Shown here: in pieces, positions 1 to 7,092 of the stretch
Layout of the letters: every line of letters starts with the position of its first letter
How positions within the stretch are numbered: the first letter of the stretch is position 1
DNA from: Opitutia bacterium
GTDB lineage: Bacteria; Verrucomicrobiota; Verrucomicrobiia; Opitutales; Seribacteraceae
DNA: 8,316 nt
NCBI GenBank assembly: GCA_018695085.1
Contig: JABHOU010000603.1
Coordinates: forward strand, 1-8,316
Reading direction: 5' to 3'
Program-made: the position numbers and the translations under genes
The notes under the pieces: generated by a model
Databases searched by the model: none
What the model saw: only the letters and a program-made list of their open reading frames with translations
Told to the model about the DNA's origin: nothing

Positions 1-117
1 ACCGAGATTCAGCTCCTCCTCCTGCCCGGCCTCTTCTTTTCCCTCACCCTCTTCTCCCTCAACTTCCTCGGCGACGGCCTCCGCGACGCTCTCGACGTAA
101 AGGCCTCCAAAGACTGA
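1..117 (+). CDS. ABC transporter inner-membrane permease, DppC/OppC-like (C-terminal end only)
   Basis: Only the last 38 codons are present; the gene begins outside the window. Frame 1 reads a hydrophobic helix (LLLLPGLFFSLTLFSLNFL) followed by GDGLRDALDVK and a short charged tail, ending at TGA 115-117. The hydrophobic helix followed by N-[FL]-[LV]-G-D-G-L-R-D-A-L-D is the characteristic C-terminus of the second permease of peptide/nickel-class ABC importers (DppC, OppC, GsiD). Such proteins form half of the membrane channel, with a DppB-type partner presumably encoded further upstream. The stop shares its final A with the ATG of the ATPase gene (TGATG), a one-base overlap typical of translationally coupled subunits of one complex. 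The substrate cannot be judged from this fragment. Confidence 0.9.
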   Translation, partial: TEIQLLLLPGLFFSLTLFSLNFLGDGLRDALDVKASKD

Positions 118-1883
118 TGAGCCTCCTCGAAATCAAGAACCTGAAGACCTACTTTCACACCCGAGCGGGTACCACCCGGGCGGTGGACGACGTCTCTTTC
201 TCAATAGACAAGGGGGAGATCGTCGGTGTGGTCGGGGAATCGGGTTCGGGCAAGTCCGTCACCTGCCACACTATGCTTGGTCTTCTGCCGTCGCCTCCCG
301 CCAAGGTGGAAGGCGGCGCGGTAACCTTCGACGACGACGACGAACTCCTTCACCTCTCGCCCCCTATCCTTCGGGCCATCCGAGGCAAGCGCATATCCAT
401 GATCTTTCAGGACCCCATGAGCTGCCTCAACCCTTACCTCACCATTCTCGACCAAGTGGCCGAGCCCATCCTCACCCATGAGAACGTTTCTCGCGAGGAA
501 GCCGAACGCCGGGCCATCGAGATGATGAAGAAGGTCGGTATTCGAGACGCCGAGCAGCGAGCCCACTCCCACCCCCACGAGTTTTCCGGAGGGATGCGCC
601 AGCGCGCCATGATCGCCATGGCCCTAGTCACCAACCCGGACCTTCTCCTCGCCGACGAGCCCACCACCGCCCTCGACGTCACTGTGCAGGCACGCATTCT
701 GCAGATTCTGCGCGGCCTGCGGGACGACCTCGGCGTCGCCGTCCTCTTCGTCACCCACGACCTTGGGGTCGTCGCCGACGTCGCCGACCGCGTTGTCGTT
801 ATGTACCGCGGCAAGGTCGTGGAGCAGGGAAGCGTGCTCTCCATTTTCGAGAACCCCTCGCACCCTTACGTCAAGGGGCTCCTCGCCTGTCGCCCCACTT
901 TCGAGACCAAGTACCGTATCCTCCCAACAGTGGACGATTTCCTCGAGACCGAAGAAGCTCCCGACGGCTCCCTCACTCTGCGCGAGCGTCCCGACGCCGC
1001 AGACCGCCTTGCCGAGCTGGAAAAGCAGGTCGCGACCGACGAGCACACCGAAGCTTTACCAACCACTGAGCCCCTCCTAGAGGTAAAGGATCTCAAGGTA
1101 CACTTCACCTCCGGCGGCGGCTTCTTGGGCAAGCCGAAGGAGACGGTGAAGGCTGTGGATGGCGTCGACCTCTCCATCCCGAAAGGAAAAACTCTCGGTC
1201 TCGTGGGTGAATCCGGTTGCGGCAAGACCACCATCGGTCGGGCCATTCTCCGCCTAGTCCGGCCCACTTCCGGTTCCATCCGCTACGACGGTGCGAACCT
1301 CGCCTCCCTCAACCCCGACGCCATGCTCGCCTACCGCAAGCGTATGCAGATCATCTTTCAGGATCCCTATGCTTCCCTCAATCCCCGGCTCACCATCGAG
1401 CAGGCTCTCACCGAGCCCCTCGCCGTGCATCGCATTGGCTCAGGTTCCTCCGACCGCCGAGATCGTGTCGTGTCGCTCCTCGAGGAAGTCGGCCTCTCCT
1501 CCGCCCACCTGCTGCGCTACCCGCACGAATTCTCCGGCGGCCAGCGCCAGCGCCTATGCGTGGCCCGAGCCCTTGCGGTCGAGCCCGAGTTCATCGTCTG
1601 CGACGAATGCGTCTCCGCCATGGACGTTTCCGTGCAGGCCCAAGTCCTCAACCTCCTAAACGAGCTGCAGGAAAGCCGCAGCCTCACCTACCTCTTCATC
1701 TCACACGATCTATCCGTGGTCAAGTTCGTCTCCGATCACGTCGCCGTCATGCAAGCCGGACGCATCGTAGAAACCAACTGCGCTGAGGATCTTTATCGAA
1801 ACCCCAAGGAAACCTACACCCAAGAACTCCTCGACGCCGTCCCCAAGGCGGATCTGAAAACCCTGCGCAAACGCTCTGGCTAG
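117..1883 (+). CDS. Fused dual-cassette ATP-binding protein of a peptide-class ABC importer (DppD-DppF fusion, GsiA/YejF architecture)
   Basis: This 588-residue cytoplasmic protein carries two complete nucleotide-binding domains and should power import through the permease encoded just upstream. NBD1 (about residues 3-262) has Walker A GESGSGKS at 40-47, Q-loop in MIFQDPM at 95-101, signature FSGGM at 156-160, Walker B LLLADE at 176-181 and H-loop H214. It ends in the NPSHPYVKGLL segment (246-256) typical of the oligopeptide-transporter C-terminal extension. A charged linker (about 263-318) leads to NBD2 (about 319-580), with GESGCGKT at 364-371, IIFQDP at 412-417, FSGGQ at 472-476, FIVCDE at 492-497 and H530. 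The length fits fused importers such as GsiA (about 620 aa) and YejF (about 530 aa). Both catalytic glutamates are present, so both sites may hydrolyse ATP. In NBD2 the usual DEPVSALD reads DECVSAMD. The ATG at 117 has only a weak upstream purine tract, so translation is probably coupled to the permease. Substrate is likely peptides, but glutathione, microcin-like or nickel-type substrates are not excluded. Confidence 0.93.
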   Translation: MSLLEIKNLKTYFHTRAGTTRAVDDVSFSIDKGEIVGVVGESGSGKSVTCHTMLGLLPSPPAKVEGGAVTFDDDDELLHLSPPILRAIRGKRISMIFQDPMSCLNPYLTILDQVAEPILTHENVSREEAERRAIEMMKKVGIRDAEQRAHSHPHEFSGGMRQRAMIAMALVTNPDLLLADEPTTALDVTVQARILQILRGLRDDLGVAVLFVTHDLGVVADVADRVVVMYRGKVVEQGSVLSIFENPSHPYVKGLLACRPTFETKYRILPTVDDFLETEEAPDGSLTLRERPDAADRLAELEKQVATDEHTEALPTTEPLLEVKDLKVHFTSGGGFLGKPKETVKAVDGVDLSIPKGKTLGLVGESGCGKTTIGRAILRLVRPTSGSIRYDGANLASLNPDAMLAYRKRMQIIFQDPYASLNPRLTIEQALTEPLAVHRIGSGSSDRRDRVVSLLEEVGLSSAHLLRYPHEFSGGQRQRLCVARALAVEPEFIVCDECVSAMDVSVQAQVLNLLNELQESRSLTYLFISHDLSVVKFVSDHVAVMQAGRIVETNCAEDLYRNPKETYTQELLDAVPKADLKTLRKRSG

Positions 1884-1900
1884 AGGCCGAACACTTTCTG

Positions 1901-1913
1901 GATTCGCCGAATC
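1901..1913. repeat. Short perfect inverted repeat in the convergent gap between the ABC ATPase and the amidase
   Basis: GATTCGCCGAATC is a perfect dyad around one central C and can form a 5-bp stem with a 3-base loop. It lies 17 bases after the ATPase stop. No T-tract follows directly on either strand (the nearest is TTTTT about 25 bases on), so this is at best a weak transcription end signal. The rest of the 82-bp gap (1884-1965) shows no gene. Confidence 0.25.
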
Positions 1914-1965
1914 ACCCCTCGTTCCCCACCACCACTTTTTGCCCCGGAGAGGTCTTTCTTATGGC

Positions 1966-2745
1966 CTAGTCATACTTAAGGTGCATTTCCCGAAGGGGAA
2001 ATTGGCGCCCTGGGCATACGGTGTGGTTGAGGTCGATTTCCTTGTGACCCGCGAACGCGCATTTTTTCTCGAGGACGATGTTTTGCAAAAAGTCCATGAG
2101 CTCGTGGAAGGCCTCCATTTGCTTGGCCGTTGGCTTTCTGTTCTGAAAATTCCCCACTAGACAGATGCCGATGCCGTGGTCGTTGACCTCGGTTCTTTGG
2201 ACATGCCCGCCCCTTTGCTGGTAGATCCACCGCGAACCCACCTCCACTTCGCCGTCGCCCGAGTCCTTGCCGCTGCCGATCACGAAATGATAGGCGAGGC
2301 CGTCGCGCATTCGCTTCACCTCCTTGTGATAGTATTCGTATACGCGGGCATTGCCGTCCTCGATCCCGCTGTGATGAGCCACGATCCACTTCCACTTCTT
2401 GTCCTCCAACACGATCGATTGGGTTTTCTCGACTACTTTTCGGATATGCTTGAATTTCGGCAACCGAGTCGGAATGATCAGGGTTTGATCGATGCGTATG
2501 AGATCGCCCTTCAGGCCGTTGGCTTTTTGGATGCCCTTCACGGTAGTCTGAAACCGTAAGGCAAGGTGGCTGAGGGTGTCGCCCGGCTTGACCAAGTATT
2601 TCCTGCCAGCCAATTGATTGGCCGTGGCGAGATCGGGCAAGCCTGCCGCGAGTGCGATTGCCATTTGTCCGAAGAATCGACGAGACCATCTCGGACCGGT
2701 CCCGAGAATTTTCGCGAAACGCGCTTGCGCCGAGTCACTCTTCAT
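1966..2745 (-). CDS. Exported LysM-domain N-acetylmuramoyl-L-alanine amidase (Amidase_2/PGRP type) with Tat-like signal
   Basis: This 259-residue envelope enzyme is predicted to cut the amide bond between N-acetylmuramic acid and the stem peptide of peptidoglycan. The N-terminus has a twin-arginine-like motif SRRFFGQ (21-27), a hydrophobic stretch (28-37) and a plausible ATA signal-peptidase site near 43. A single LysM domain (about 48-92, starting KYLVKPGDTLSHLA and closing on LIIP) should bind glycan. The Amidase_2 fold follows (about 118-250), with WIVAHHSG around putative zinc ligand H124, LAYHF with catalytic-type Y152, GICLVGNF at 193-200, and GHKEIDLNHTVCPG supplying H234 and C244. By alignment with T7 lysozyme these correspond to its H17, Y46, H122 and C130, so the enzyme looks active. 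The 10-residue H-to-C spacing is the longer variant seen in many bacterial members. The ATG at 2745 has GGAAG four bases upstream. The gene is monocistronic within the window and diverges from the Fur-family gene. Role could be cell-wall recycling, division or defence; the sequence does not decide. Confidence 0.92.
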   Translation of the reverse strand: MKSDSAQARFAKILGTGPRWSRRFFGQMAIALAAGLPDLATANQLAGRKYLVKPGDTLSHLALRFQTTVKGIQKANGLKGDLIRIDQTLIIPTRLPKFKHIRKVVEKTQSIVLEDKKWKWIVAHHSGIEDGNARVYEYYHKEVKRMRDGLAYHFVIGSGKDSGDGEVEVGSRWIYQQRGGHVQRTEVNDHGIGICLVGNFQNRKPTAKQMEAFHELMDFLQNIVLEKKCAFAGHKEIDLNHTVCPGRQFPLREMHLKYD

Positions 2746-2811
2746 TTAGCTTCCATCCATGCATCCCGTGATACCTTTCTCACATCCGTTCCAATTGGTC
2801 AAATTGCTTTC
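2746..2811. promoter_or_regulatory. Divergent intergenic region between amidase and Fur-family gene, with an AT-rich dyad
   Basis: These 66 bases must hold the start signals of both flanking genes unless transcription starts inside a coding region. They contain CCAATTGG (2791-2798, perfect 8-bp palindrome) overlapping a second dyad CAATT-N5-AATTG (2792-2806). An AT-rich dyad here is where an autoregulated Fur-family repressor could bind, but it does not match the E. coli Fur consensus or common Zur boxes. On the minus strand TTGACC (complement of 2797-2802) resembles a -35 element, yet no good -10 stands 16-18 bases further on. Promoter positions are therefore not assigned. Confidence 0.4.
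2750..2754 (-). promoter_or_regulatory. Ribosome binding site of the amidase gene
   Basis: On the minus strand GGAAG is followed by CTAA and then the ATG whose first base is 2745. The four-base spacing is short but workable. It supports this start over later in-frame codons, as does the complete signal peptide that follows. Confidence 0.5.
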
Positions 2812-3264
2812 ATGACCGAATGCTCCCACACGCATCTTTTCGATGAGGCCGTAGCTACCTTGCGAACGGCCGGCTTGCGTGTCACCGAGCAAAGGCGATC
2901 CATCCTGCGCGTTCTCGCGAAGGCCGAGGGCACGCTTTCCGCCGAAGAAACCTTTGAAGCCCTCGACCCTGAGACCTGCGACGTCGTTACCGTTTATCGA
3001 TGTCTCGAATCTTTCGAGAGAACCGGCGCCGTACAGCGCGGAGTGCGCGAGAACGGCACCAAGGTGTACTGCCTCGCCCATGGCGCGGATCACCACCATC
3101 ACCTCACCTGTCGTTCCTGCGGGCGTACGGAGCGCATCGATGTCTGCGTCGATGCGGACCTCGCCCAACTTGCGGAGGAAAGGGGCTTTGTCGAGGTGTC
3201 GCACGTTTTGGAAGTGTTCGGCGTTTGTTCCGGTTGCCGGGAGGGTAGGGGAGTCGCGGAGTGA
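2812..3264 (+). CDS. Fur-family metal-responsive transcriptional regulator (Fur/Zur type)
   Basis: This 150-residue DNA-binding repressor has the normal family length. The N-terminal winged helix spans about residues 8-88: GLRVTEQRRSIL (21-32) is the conserved start of the second helix, and DVVTVYRCLESF (57-68) contains the TVYR recognition-helix signature. The C-terminal dimerisation and metal domain has a histidine run at 94-97 leading into HLTCRSC (97-103). It also has structural zinc cysteines C100/C103 and C139/C142, and a metal-ligand-like SHVLEVFGVCSGC (130-142) with H131. Both CxxC pairs and the histidines are intact, so it should sense a metal; iron (Fur), zinc (Zur) and peroxide (PerR) sensing cannot be separated from sequence alone. 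The ATG at 2812 was chosen because the ORF further upstream runs antisense through the amidase and lacks family similarity. No Shine-Dalgarno is visible before it. Its stop overlaps the GTG of the next gene by four bases (GTGA), so the two are likely co-translated. Confidence 0.92.
   Translation: MTECSHTHLFDEAVATLRTAGLRVTEQRRSILRVLAKAEGTLSAEETFEALDPETCDVVTVYRCLESFERTGAVQRGVRENGTKVYCLAHGADHHHHLTCRSCGRTERIDVCVDADLAQLAEERGFVEVSHVLEVFGVCSGCREGRGVAE
3247..3253 (+). promoter_or_regulatory. Ribosome binding site that fixes the GTG start of the 1271-aa secreted protein
   Basis: AGGGGAG lies inside the last codons of the Fur-family gene, seven bases before GTG 3261-3263. It is the best purine-rich site in the window. 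Together with the signal peptide encoded immediately downstream it supports initiation at the GTG overlapping the fur-like stop. Confidence 0.65.
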
Positions 3265-6200
3265 AGTCGTCGGTTGCCTGTGCATTTTCTTTTCTTTTCA
3301 CCCTCGGCCTCCAAGCGGCCGACAAGGAGGACAAGCCGAACTCGACCTATGTTCGTTTTCATATCGATTCTCTACCTGCTAGCGGAAAGCTGAATCTCCG
3401 AGCTTCCTTTCAGTTGCACCATGGTCCATGGGGGGCCTCGACAAATTTTGGCGAAAAGGCGGTCTCCGTAAAATCCCACGACTTCACCAAGATCGGTCCG
3501 ACGCCATGGTATCGCCTGCAGGACGTCCTGAATTTTTCTCGATTTGGATCGGCTCAAGTTTCCATGAGCTTGCAGGTGTCCGGCGATGCCGAAGGTTCCA
3601 CCGAGTTTGCCGTTGGCAAGCCCCCGCCGGTAACTGTTGCCACCCGTGAATTCCACCCGGATGGACTTGGCCCTGCGGGTGAGGATTTGCTGGACGATCT
3701 TTCGGGTCGAGCTCCCAAGAAGCCCGCCGGCCCCCCAGAGCCCCTTGCCCTTCGCATAGTACGAAAAATGTCCTGGAACGTTCCCGACGGGAAAAAATAT
3801 TCCCTATCCACCGACCTTTCGCGGGTCGAGACCTTGCGGGACCACGCCCGCAGAAATTATCGCCGAGCTCTCGAGGCAACCGGAGAAAGACTGTTCCCGC
3901 TCATGCGCCCTCCCATGCTCACCACCCCCGCATGGTCTCGCTCCATCGGACCTGCCGGCGACTACATGAAGAAGACTCTGCGTCTTCTCGGGTTCAATGC
4001 CGTCGATACTCGTGACTCCGTGAAGTCCGCCCGACTGTACGGTTGGACCATTACGGGAGCCCAGTACTGGCCTCCCACTTTTCTTCCGCACGACGTGGAC
4101 GCCGCCCGCGAACGTTACGATGCCCACTACAAGGCCAGGATTCCTTCTGTACTGTCGCAGATCAATACGGCTCCGGACGTCGTTCCCACCGTTTACCAAG
4201 TGGCGGACGAACCCGGCGAAATCCGAACCGAGGAATTGAGCACGCCCGCATTTCGCTTTCGGAAAGGGAAGGACGGCATCGTCATATTCGTCGATGAATC
4301 CGGCGAGGGCATACTCCGTACGAAACGAAGTGATTACTTGGATTACGTTCTCGAGGCGCGGATCGCGGCTTCCGAAGGGAAACTGACATTTCAAGCAGGA
4401 CTCTCCGAGAAAGACTCTAAGGCCGGCTTTTTCTGGACGGTTGGCAAACTGCGCCGGGACGCTCCCGAAAACGTCGCCGGCGGCAAGATCGGAACCGGTG
4501 GCTCTCGTTACGTCCGCAACAGCGCCAACCTTTCCGACAAGCCTCGCCTCTTTCGTCTCGTCCATGATGGTTCCGAGGCGGCCATGTATTTGGATGAAAA
4601 GTCGATCGGCACCTTAAAGGACTTACCCGTTTCGGGAGGTTTTTCCATAAGCGGTCCCCGCAAGAGTTTCTTCTCCTTGGTCTTGCGCCCCATTAGGAAG
4701 GGGGAGCGCCTCCGCCCAGTCTTGTCCGCGGATGGACCTGCCCGTAAAGACGTTCTCGCCGACGTCGCGGATGATCTTCTGCTGGAGGAAACCGTTCCAG
4801 ATCCAAAGAAGGACGAACCCCGGGACTTGCGAACTTCTATTGAAACGAACTGGTTGATCGAGGGTGGCTCGGAGGAGGCTCGAATCGGTTTCCGAAAATG
4901 GCTGGCCGAGCGCAAGGTGTCGCCTACTCTCTTCGGGGTAGAATCCCTGAACGACATTTCCCCGCTCACCCTTGCCCGGCTAGCCGAGTCGCCCGAGCAA
5001 AAGCGTCTCTACTACTGGTCTCGACGTTATTCCGCCTGGCGTACGCCCCGCATGTTCGCCTTGGCCTGCGAGGCCATCGGCAAGGTTTCTCCAAATCCCG
5101 ACCTCCGTCGCTTTGTCGCCCTGAGCGGGCATTCCCTGTACTTTCCGAGTCGCATGCCTTTGGACATGTTCGAGCTGGCGAGCTATCCCGACGTCACGCC
5201 TGGCGTGAGCGACTGGATGAGCACGGGCAGCTGGCGTTGGGATAGCCACCAGGCGGTAGCCTTTTCGGTGGCGCCCTTCAATTCAGGGGCTCGCCGAAGG
5301 GGGGCGGTTCCCGCGAACTTTCCCATGATGCACTGCGTATGGCCCGAGGTGCTTCGGTCCTACGCCCAGTTCGGAAACAACTGCAAGCTGATCAGTTTCT
5401 ACAACTACGGTCCTTACTACGCCGCCACCGAGGGCATGTGGTCGGAAGCATCCGGCTCGCATCGAGCCGCTCACCTTTTGAACAATCGACTGTCCCAAGC
5501 GGACGACCTCGTCGGGGAAGGCATCCTCCGCCCGTCCCGCGTGGCCATGCTCTACTCCCGCTCCACCGAGTACTGGAATCCCGTGGCCACCTTTCCCGAC
5601 AAGCGCGCTTCTTTCCTTGGGTTGTCTCACGAGTATTTTCAACCCGAACTCGTGACCGAGGAACAAGTGGCGGCAGGCGACTTAGACCATTACGATGCCC
5701 TTTACGTTTTGGAAACCCACGTGTCGCGAGCGGCGTCCGAACGTATCCTTTCATGGACCAAGCGAGGCGGCCTGCTCTGGACTTGCGCCGATTCCTTCCT
5801 CCGCGACGAGTACGATTCCCCTAGTGATTTTCTCGCCGAGCACTTCGGCTTGAAGAGAGCCTTTGTCGAGAATCCGACCACCCCATCCGTCCTTCCGGTT
5901 GGTGGGGTTTCTTCTCTCGTACCTGTCCATAAGGTGAAGATTACCAAGCCTCTGCGTGCCTTGGCTTGGGATGAAGCTCAGGTTCTCGCCACCTACGAAG
6001 AAGAGGCCCCGGCATGGCTGGAAAAGGATTTTCATGATGGACGCGTAGTTTACCTAGGTCATCGAGCCGGTTTCAATTACACTCGCAAAGCCATCCGCCT
6101 CGGCGGCATGCGGACCATCTGGCCCGATTACCCGCGAGCCTTTCTCACGCGGCCTCTCCATCAACGAAAGGTGGTCCGCGAGCTGACGGTTTCCGAACCC

Positions 6201-7076
6201 ATCGTCCTCGCCCATGCTCTCTCTTCCAAGGGCGGGGACGTCATCGTCCTTGCCAACATGCGTGCCGACGATCTTGAAAATCTTGAAGTCAGGCTTCGTT
6301 CTCCGTCCAAGCCGATTTCCGTGCAAACCTTTGATGAAGATGGTGACCTCGTAGACGCACCTTTTACCTATGGCGATGGGGTGGTACTCTTTACGGTGCC
6401 CCGTCTACCAAGCTTCCTTTCAGGGTGGAACGAGATTGGTCAGCTTTACTTTGTTCGTTCCAAGGCCGCGCCGCCCGACGATCGGTTGGACAAACTGAGC
6501 GAGCAAACCGAGACCGAACTGAAGTCCGACGATCCGGAGACTGTTGCAGTTGCTGTTTGGCGGGCCGGTTTCTTTCCCGATTGGAAACTCGGGCCGAAGC
6601 TTCCGCCCCTCTTGACCCACGAGGACTGGCGAGTGCGACGGGCGACCGCTGAGAGCTTGGGTCGCTTGGCTTCGGATGGCGCGGAGTCGGCAATCGCAGG
6701 TGCCTTTACCAAGGAAACGGACAACCATGCCAAGGCCGAGCAGTTGCACGCCCTAGCCCGCCTCGGAAGCAACAAGTTCGAACCTTTTCACAAGCTGTTG
6801 ATGGCAAGCCCGGATCCCTTCCTTCGGGAGGAAGCTCGTCTGGCCAATGAGCGTCTCCGACCTACGGTTGCTCCCGATGCTTCGCCCCGGGACTCTTATG
6901 CCGAGGCTATCGCCACTCGTTCTCCGGAGTTGCTTCGAAAAGTTTTTCAAGATCGGGAAAAATTGAACCCTGGCCAACTGTCTCGGTTGCTAGCTCACTT
7001 GCCGTCGGCTTATCCCGTTCGCTTCGGGAATGACTTGCAGGCTTGGGCAGACTATTTTGCCAAGTTGCCGAATTGA
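3261..7076 (+). CDS. Large secreted multidomain protein, GH42/beta-galactosidase-like barrel with inserted beta domain and HEAT-like tail
   Basis: This 1271-residue exported protein most resembles PVC-type beta-galactosidase-like proteins, and its substrate is unknown. A signal peptide covers residues 1-19 (hydrophobic core, cut near LQA-AD). Residues about 28-125 look like a beta-sandwich. A barrel-like part starts near 215, and YQVADEPGE (312-320) looks like a strand-4 acid/base motif with E317 as candidate. Residues about 325-480 interrupt it with a beta-rich LamG/DUF1080-like segment (YLDYVLEARIA, RLFRLVHDGSEAAMYLD). The barrel resumes with GFRKWLAER (543-551), runs through MFELASYPDV (636-645) and FYNYGPYYAATEGMWSE (713-729), and may hold the nucleophile there. 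A GATase-like domain resembling the beta-galactosidase trimerisation fold spans about 757-868 (YDALYVLETH, SWTKRGGLLWTCAD). Beta-rich segments follow (about 885-1065), then roughly four HEAT-like helical units (1087-1201) and a helical tail. The start is GTG at 3261, with AGGGGAG upstream. Family assignment is inferred from motif order, not from a search; export is well supported, the enzyme class moderately. Confidence 0.7.
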   Translation: MKSSVACAFSFLFTLGLQAADKEDKPNSTYVRFHIDSLPASGKLNLRASFQLHHGPWGASTNFGEKAVSVKSHDFTKIGPTPWYRLQDVLNFSRFGSAQVSMSLQVSGDAEGSTEFAVGKPPPVTVATREFHPDGLGPAGEDLLDDLSGRAPKKPAGPPEPLALRIVRKMSWNVPDGKKYSLSTDLSRVETLRDHARRNYRRALEATGERLFPLMRPPMLTTPAWSRSIGPAGDYMKKTLRLLGFNAVDTRDSVKSARLYGWTITGAQYWPPTFLPHDVDAARERYDAHYKARIPSVLSQINTAPDVVPTVYQVADEPGEIRTEELSTPAFRFRKGKDGIVIFVDESGEGILRTKRSDYLDYVLEARIAASEGKLTFQAGLSEKDSKAGFFWTVGKLRRDAPENVAGGKIGTGGSRYVRNSANLSDKPRLFRLVHDGSEAAMYLDEKSIGTLKDLPVSGGFSISGPRKSFFSLVLRPIRKGERLRPVLSADGPARKDVLADVADDLLLEETVPDPKKDEPRDLRTSIETNWLIEGGSEEARIGFRKWLAERKVSPTLFGVESLNDISPLTLARLAESPEQKRLYYWSRRYSAWRTPRMFALACEAIGKVSPNPDLRRFVALSGHSLYFPSRMPLDMFELASYPDVTPGVSDWMSTGSWRWDSHQAVAFSVAPFNSGARRRGAVPANFPMMHCVWPEVLRSYAQFGNNCKLISFYNYGPYYAATEGMWSEASGSHRAAHLLNNRLSQADDLVGEGILRPSRVAMLYSRSTEYWNPVATFPDKRASFLGLSHEYFQPELVTEEQVAAGDLDHYDALYVLETHVSRAASERILSWTKRGGLLWTCADSFLRDEYDSPSDFLAEHFGLKRAFVENPTTPSVLPVGGVSSLVPVHKVKITKPLRALAWDEAQVLATYEEEAPAWLEKDFHDGRVVYLGHRAGFNYTRKAIRLGGMRTIWPDYPRAFLTRPLHQRKVVRELTVSEPIVLAHALSSKGGDVIVLANMRADDLENLEVRLRSPSKPISVQTFDEDGDLVDAPFTYGDGVVLFTVPRLPSFLSGWNEIGQLYFVRSKAAPPDDRLDKLSEQTETELKSDDPETVAVAVWRAGFFPDWKLGPKLPPLLTHEDWRVRRATAESLGRLASDGAESAIAGAFTKETDNHAKAEQLHALARLGSNKFEPFHKLLMASPDPFLREEARLANERLRPTVAPDASPRDSYAEAIATRSPELLRKVFQDREKLNPGQLSRLLAHLPSAYPVRFGNDLQAWADYFAKLPN

Positions 7077-7092
7077 TGTCCGTCTTGAACGG

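Noticed and set aside
330..344. GAC triplet run encoding consecutive aspartates in the ATPase as a repeat-based switch
   Set aside because: It is only four GAC units in a normal acidic position of the domain; nothing suggests slippage or phase variation.
1976..2689. 237-codon minus-strand frame overlapping the amidase
   Set aside because: It is an arginine/proline/serine-rich out-of-frame reading of the amidase, which has clear LysM and Amidase_2 motifs in its own frame.
2566..2811. Upstream in-frame extension of the Fur-family gene (adding 82 residues)
   Set aside because: It runs antisense through the amidase coding region and has no Fur-family similarity; the protein from ATG 2812 has normal family length and N-terminus.
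3261..3300. Lipoprotein signal (Cys at residue 7 of the secreted protein)
   Set aside because: SVAC lacks the usual leucine at -3 and leaves too short an n-region and no hydrophobic core before the cysteine; the hydrophobic core follows it.
3804..4565. 253-codon open frame antisense to the secreted protein
   Set aside because: It lacks domain patterns, and long antisense frames are expected in GC-rich coding DNA; the plus-strand frame has signal peptide, motifs and RBS.
7080..7092. CCGT-CTTGA-ACGG hairpin between the convergent genes as a bidirectional terminator
   Set aside because: The stem is only 4 bp and no T-tract follows on either strand.
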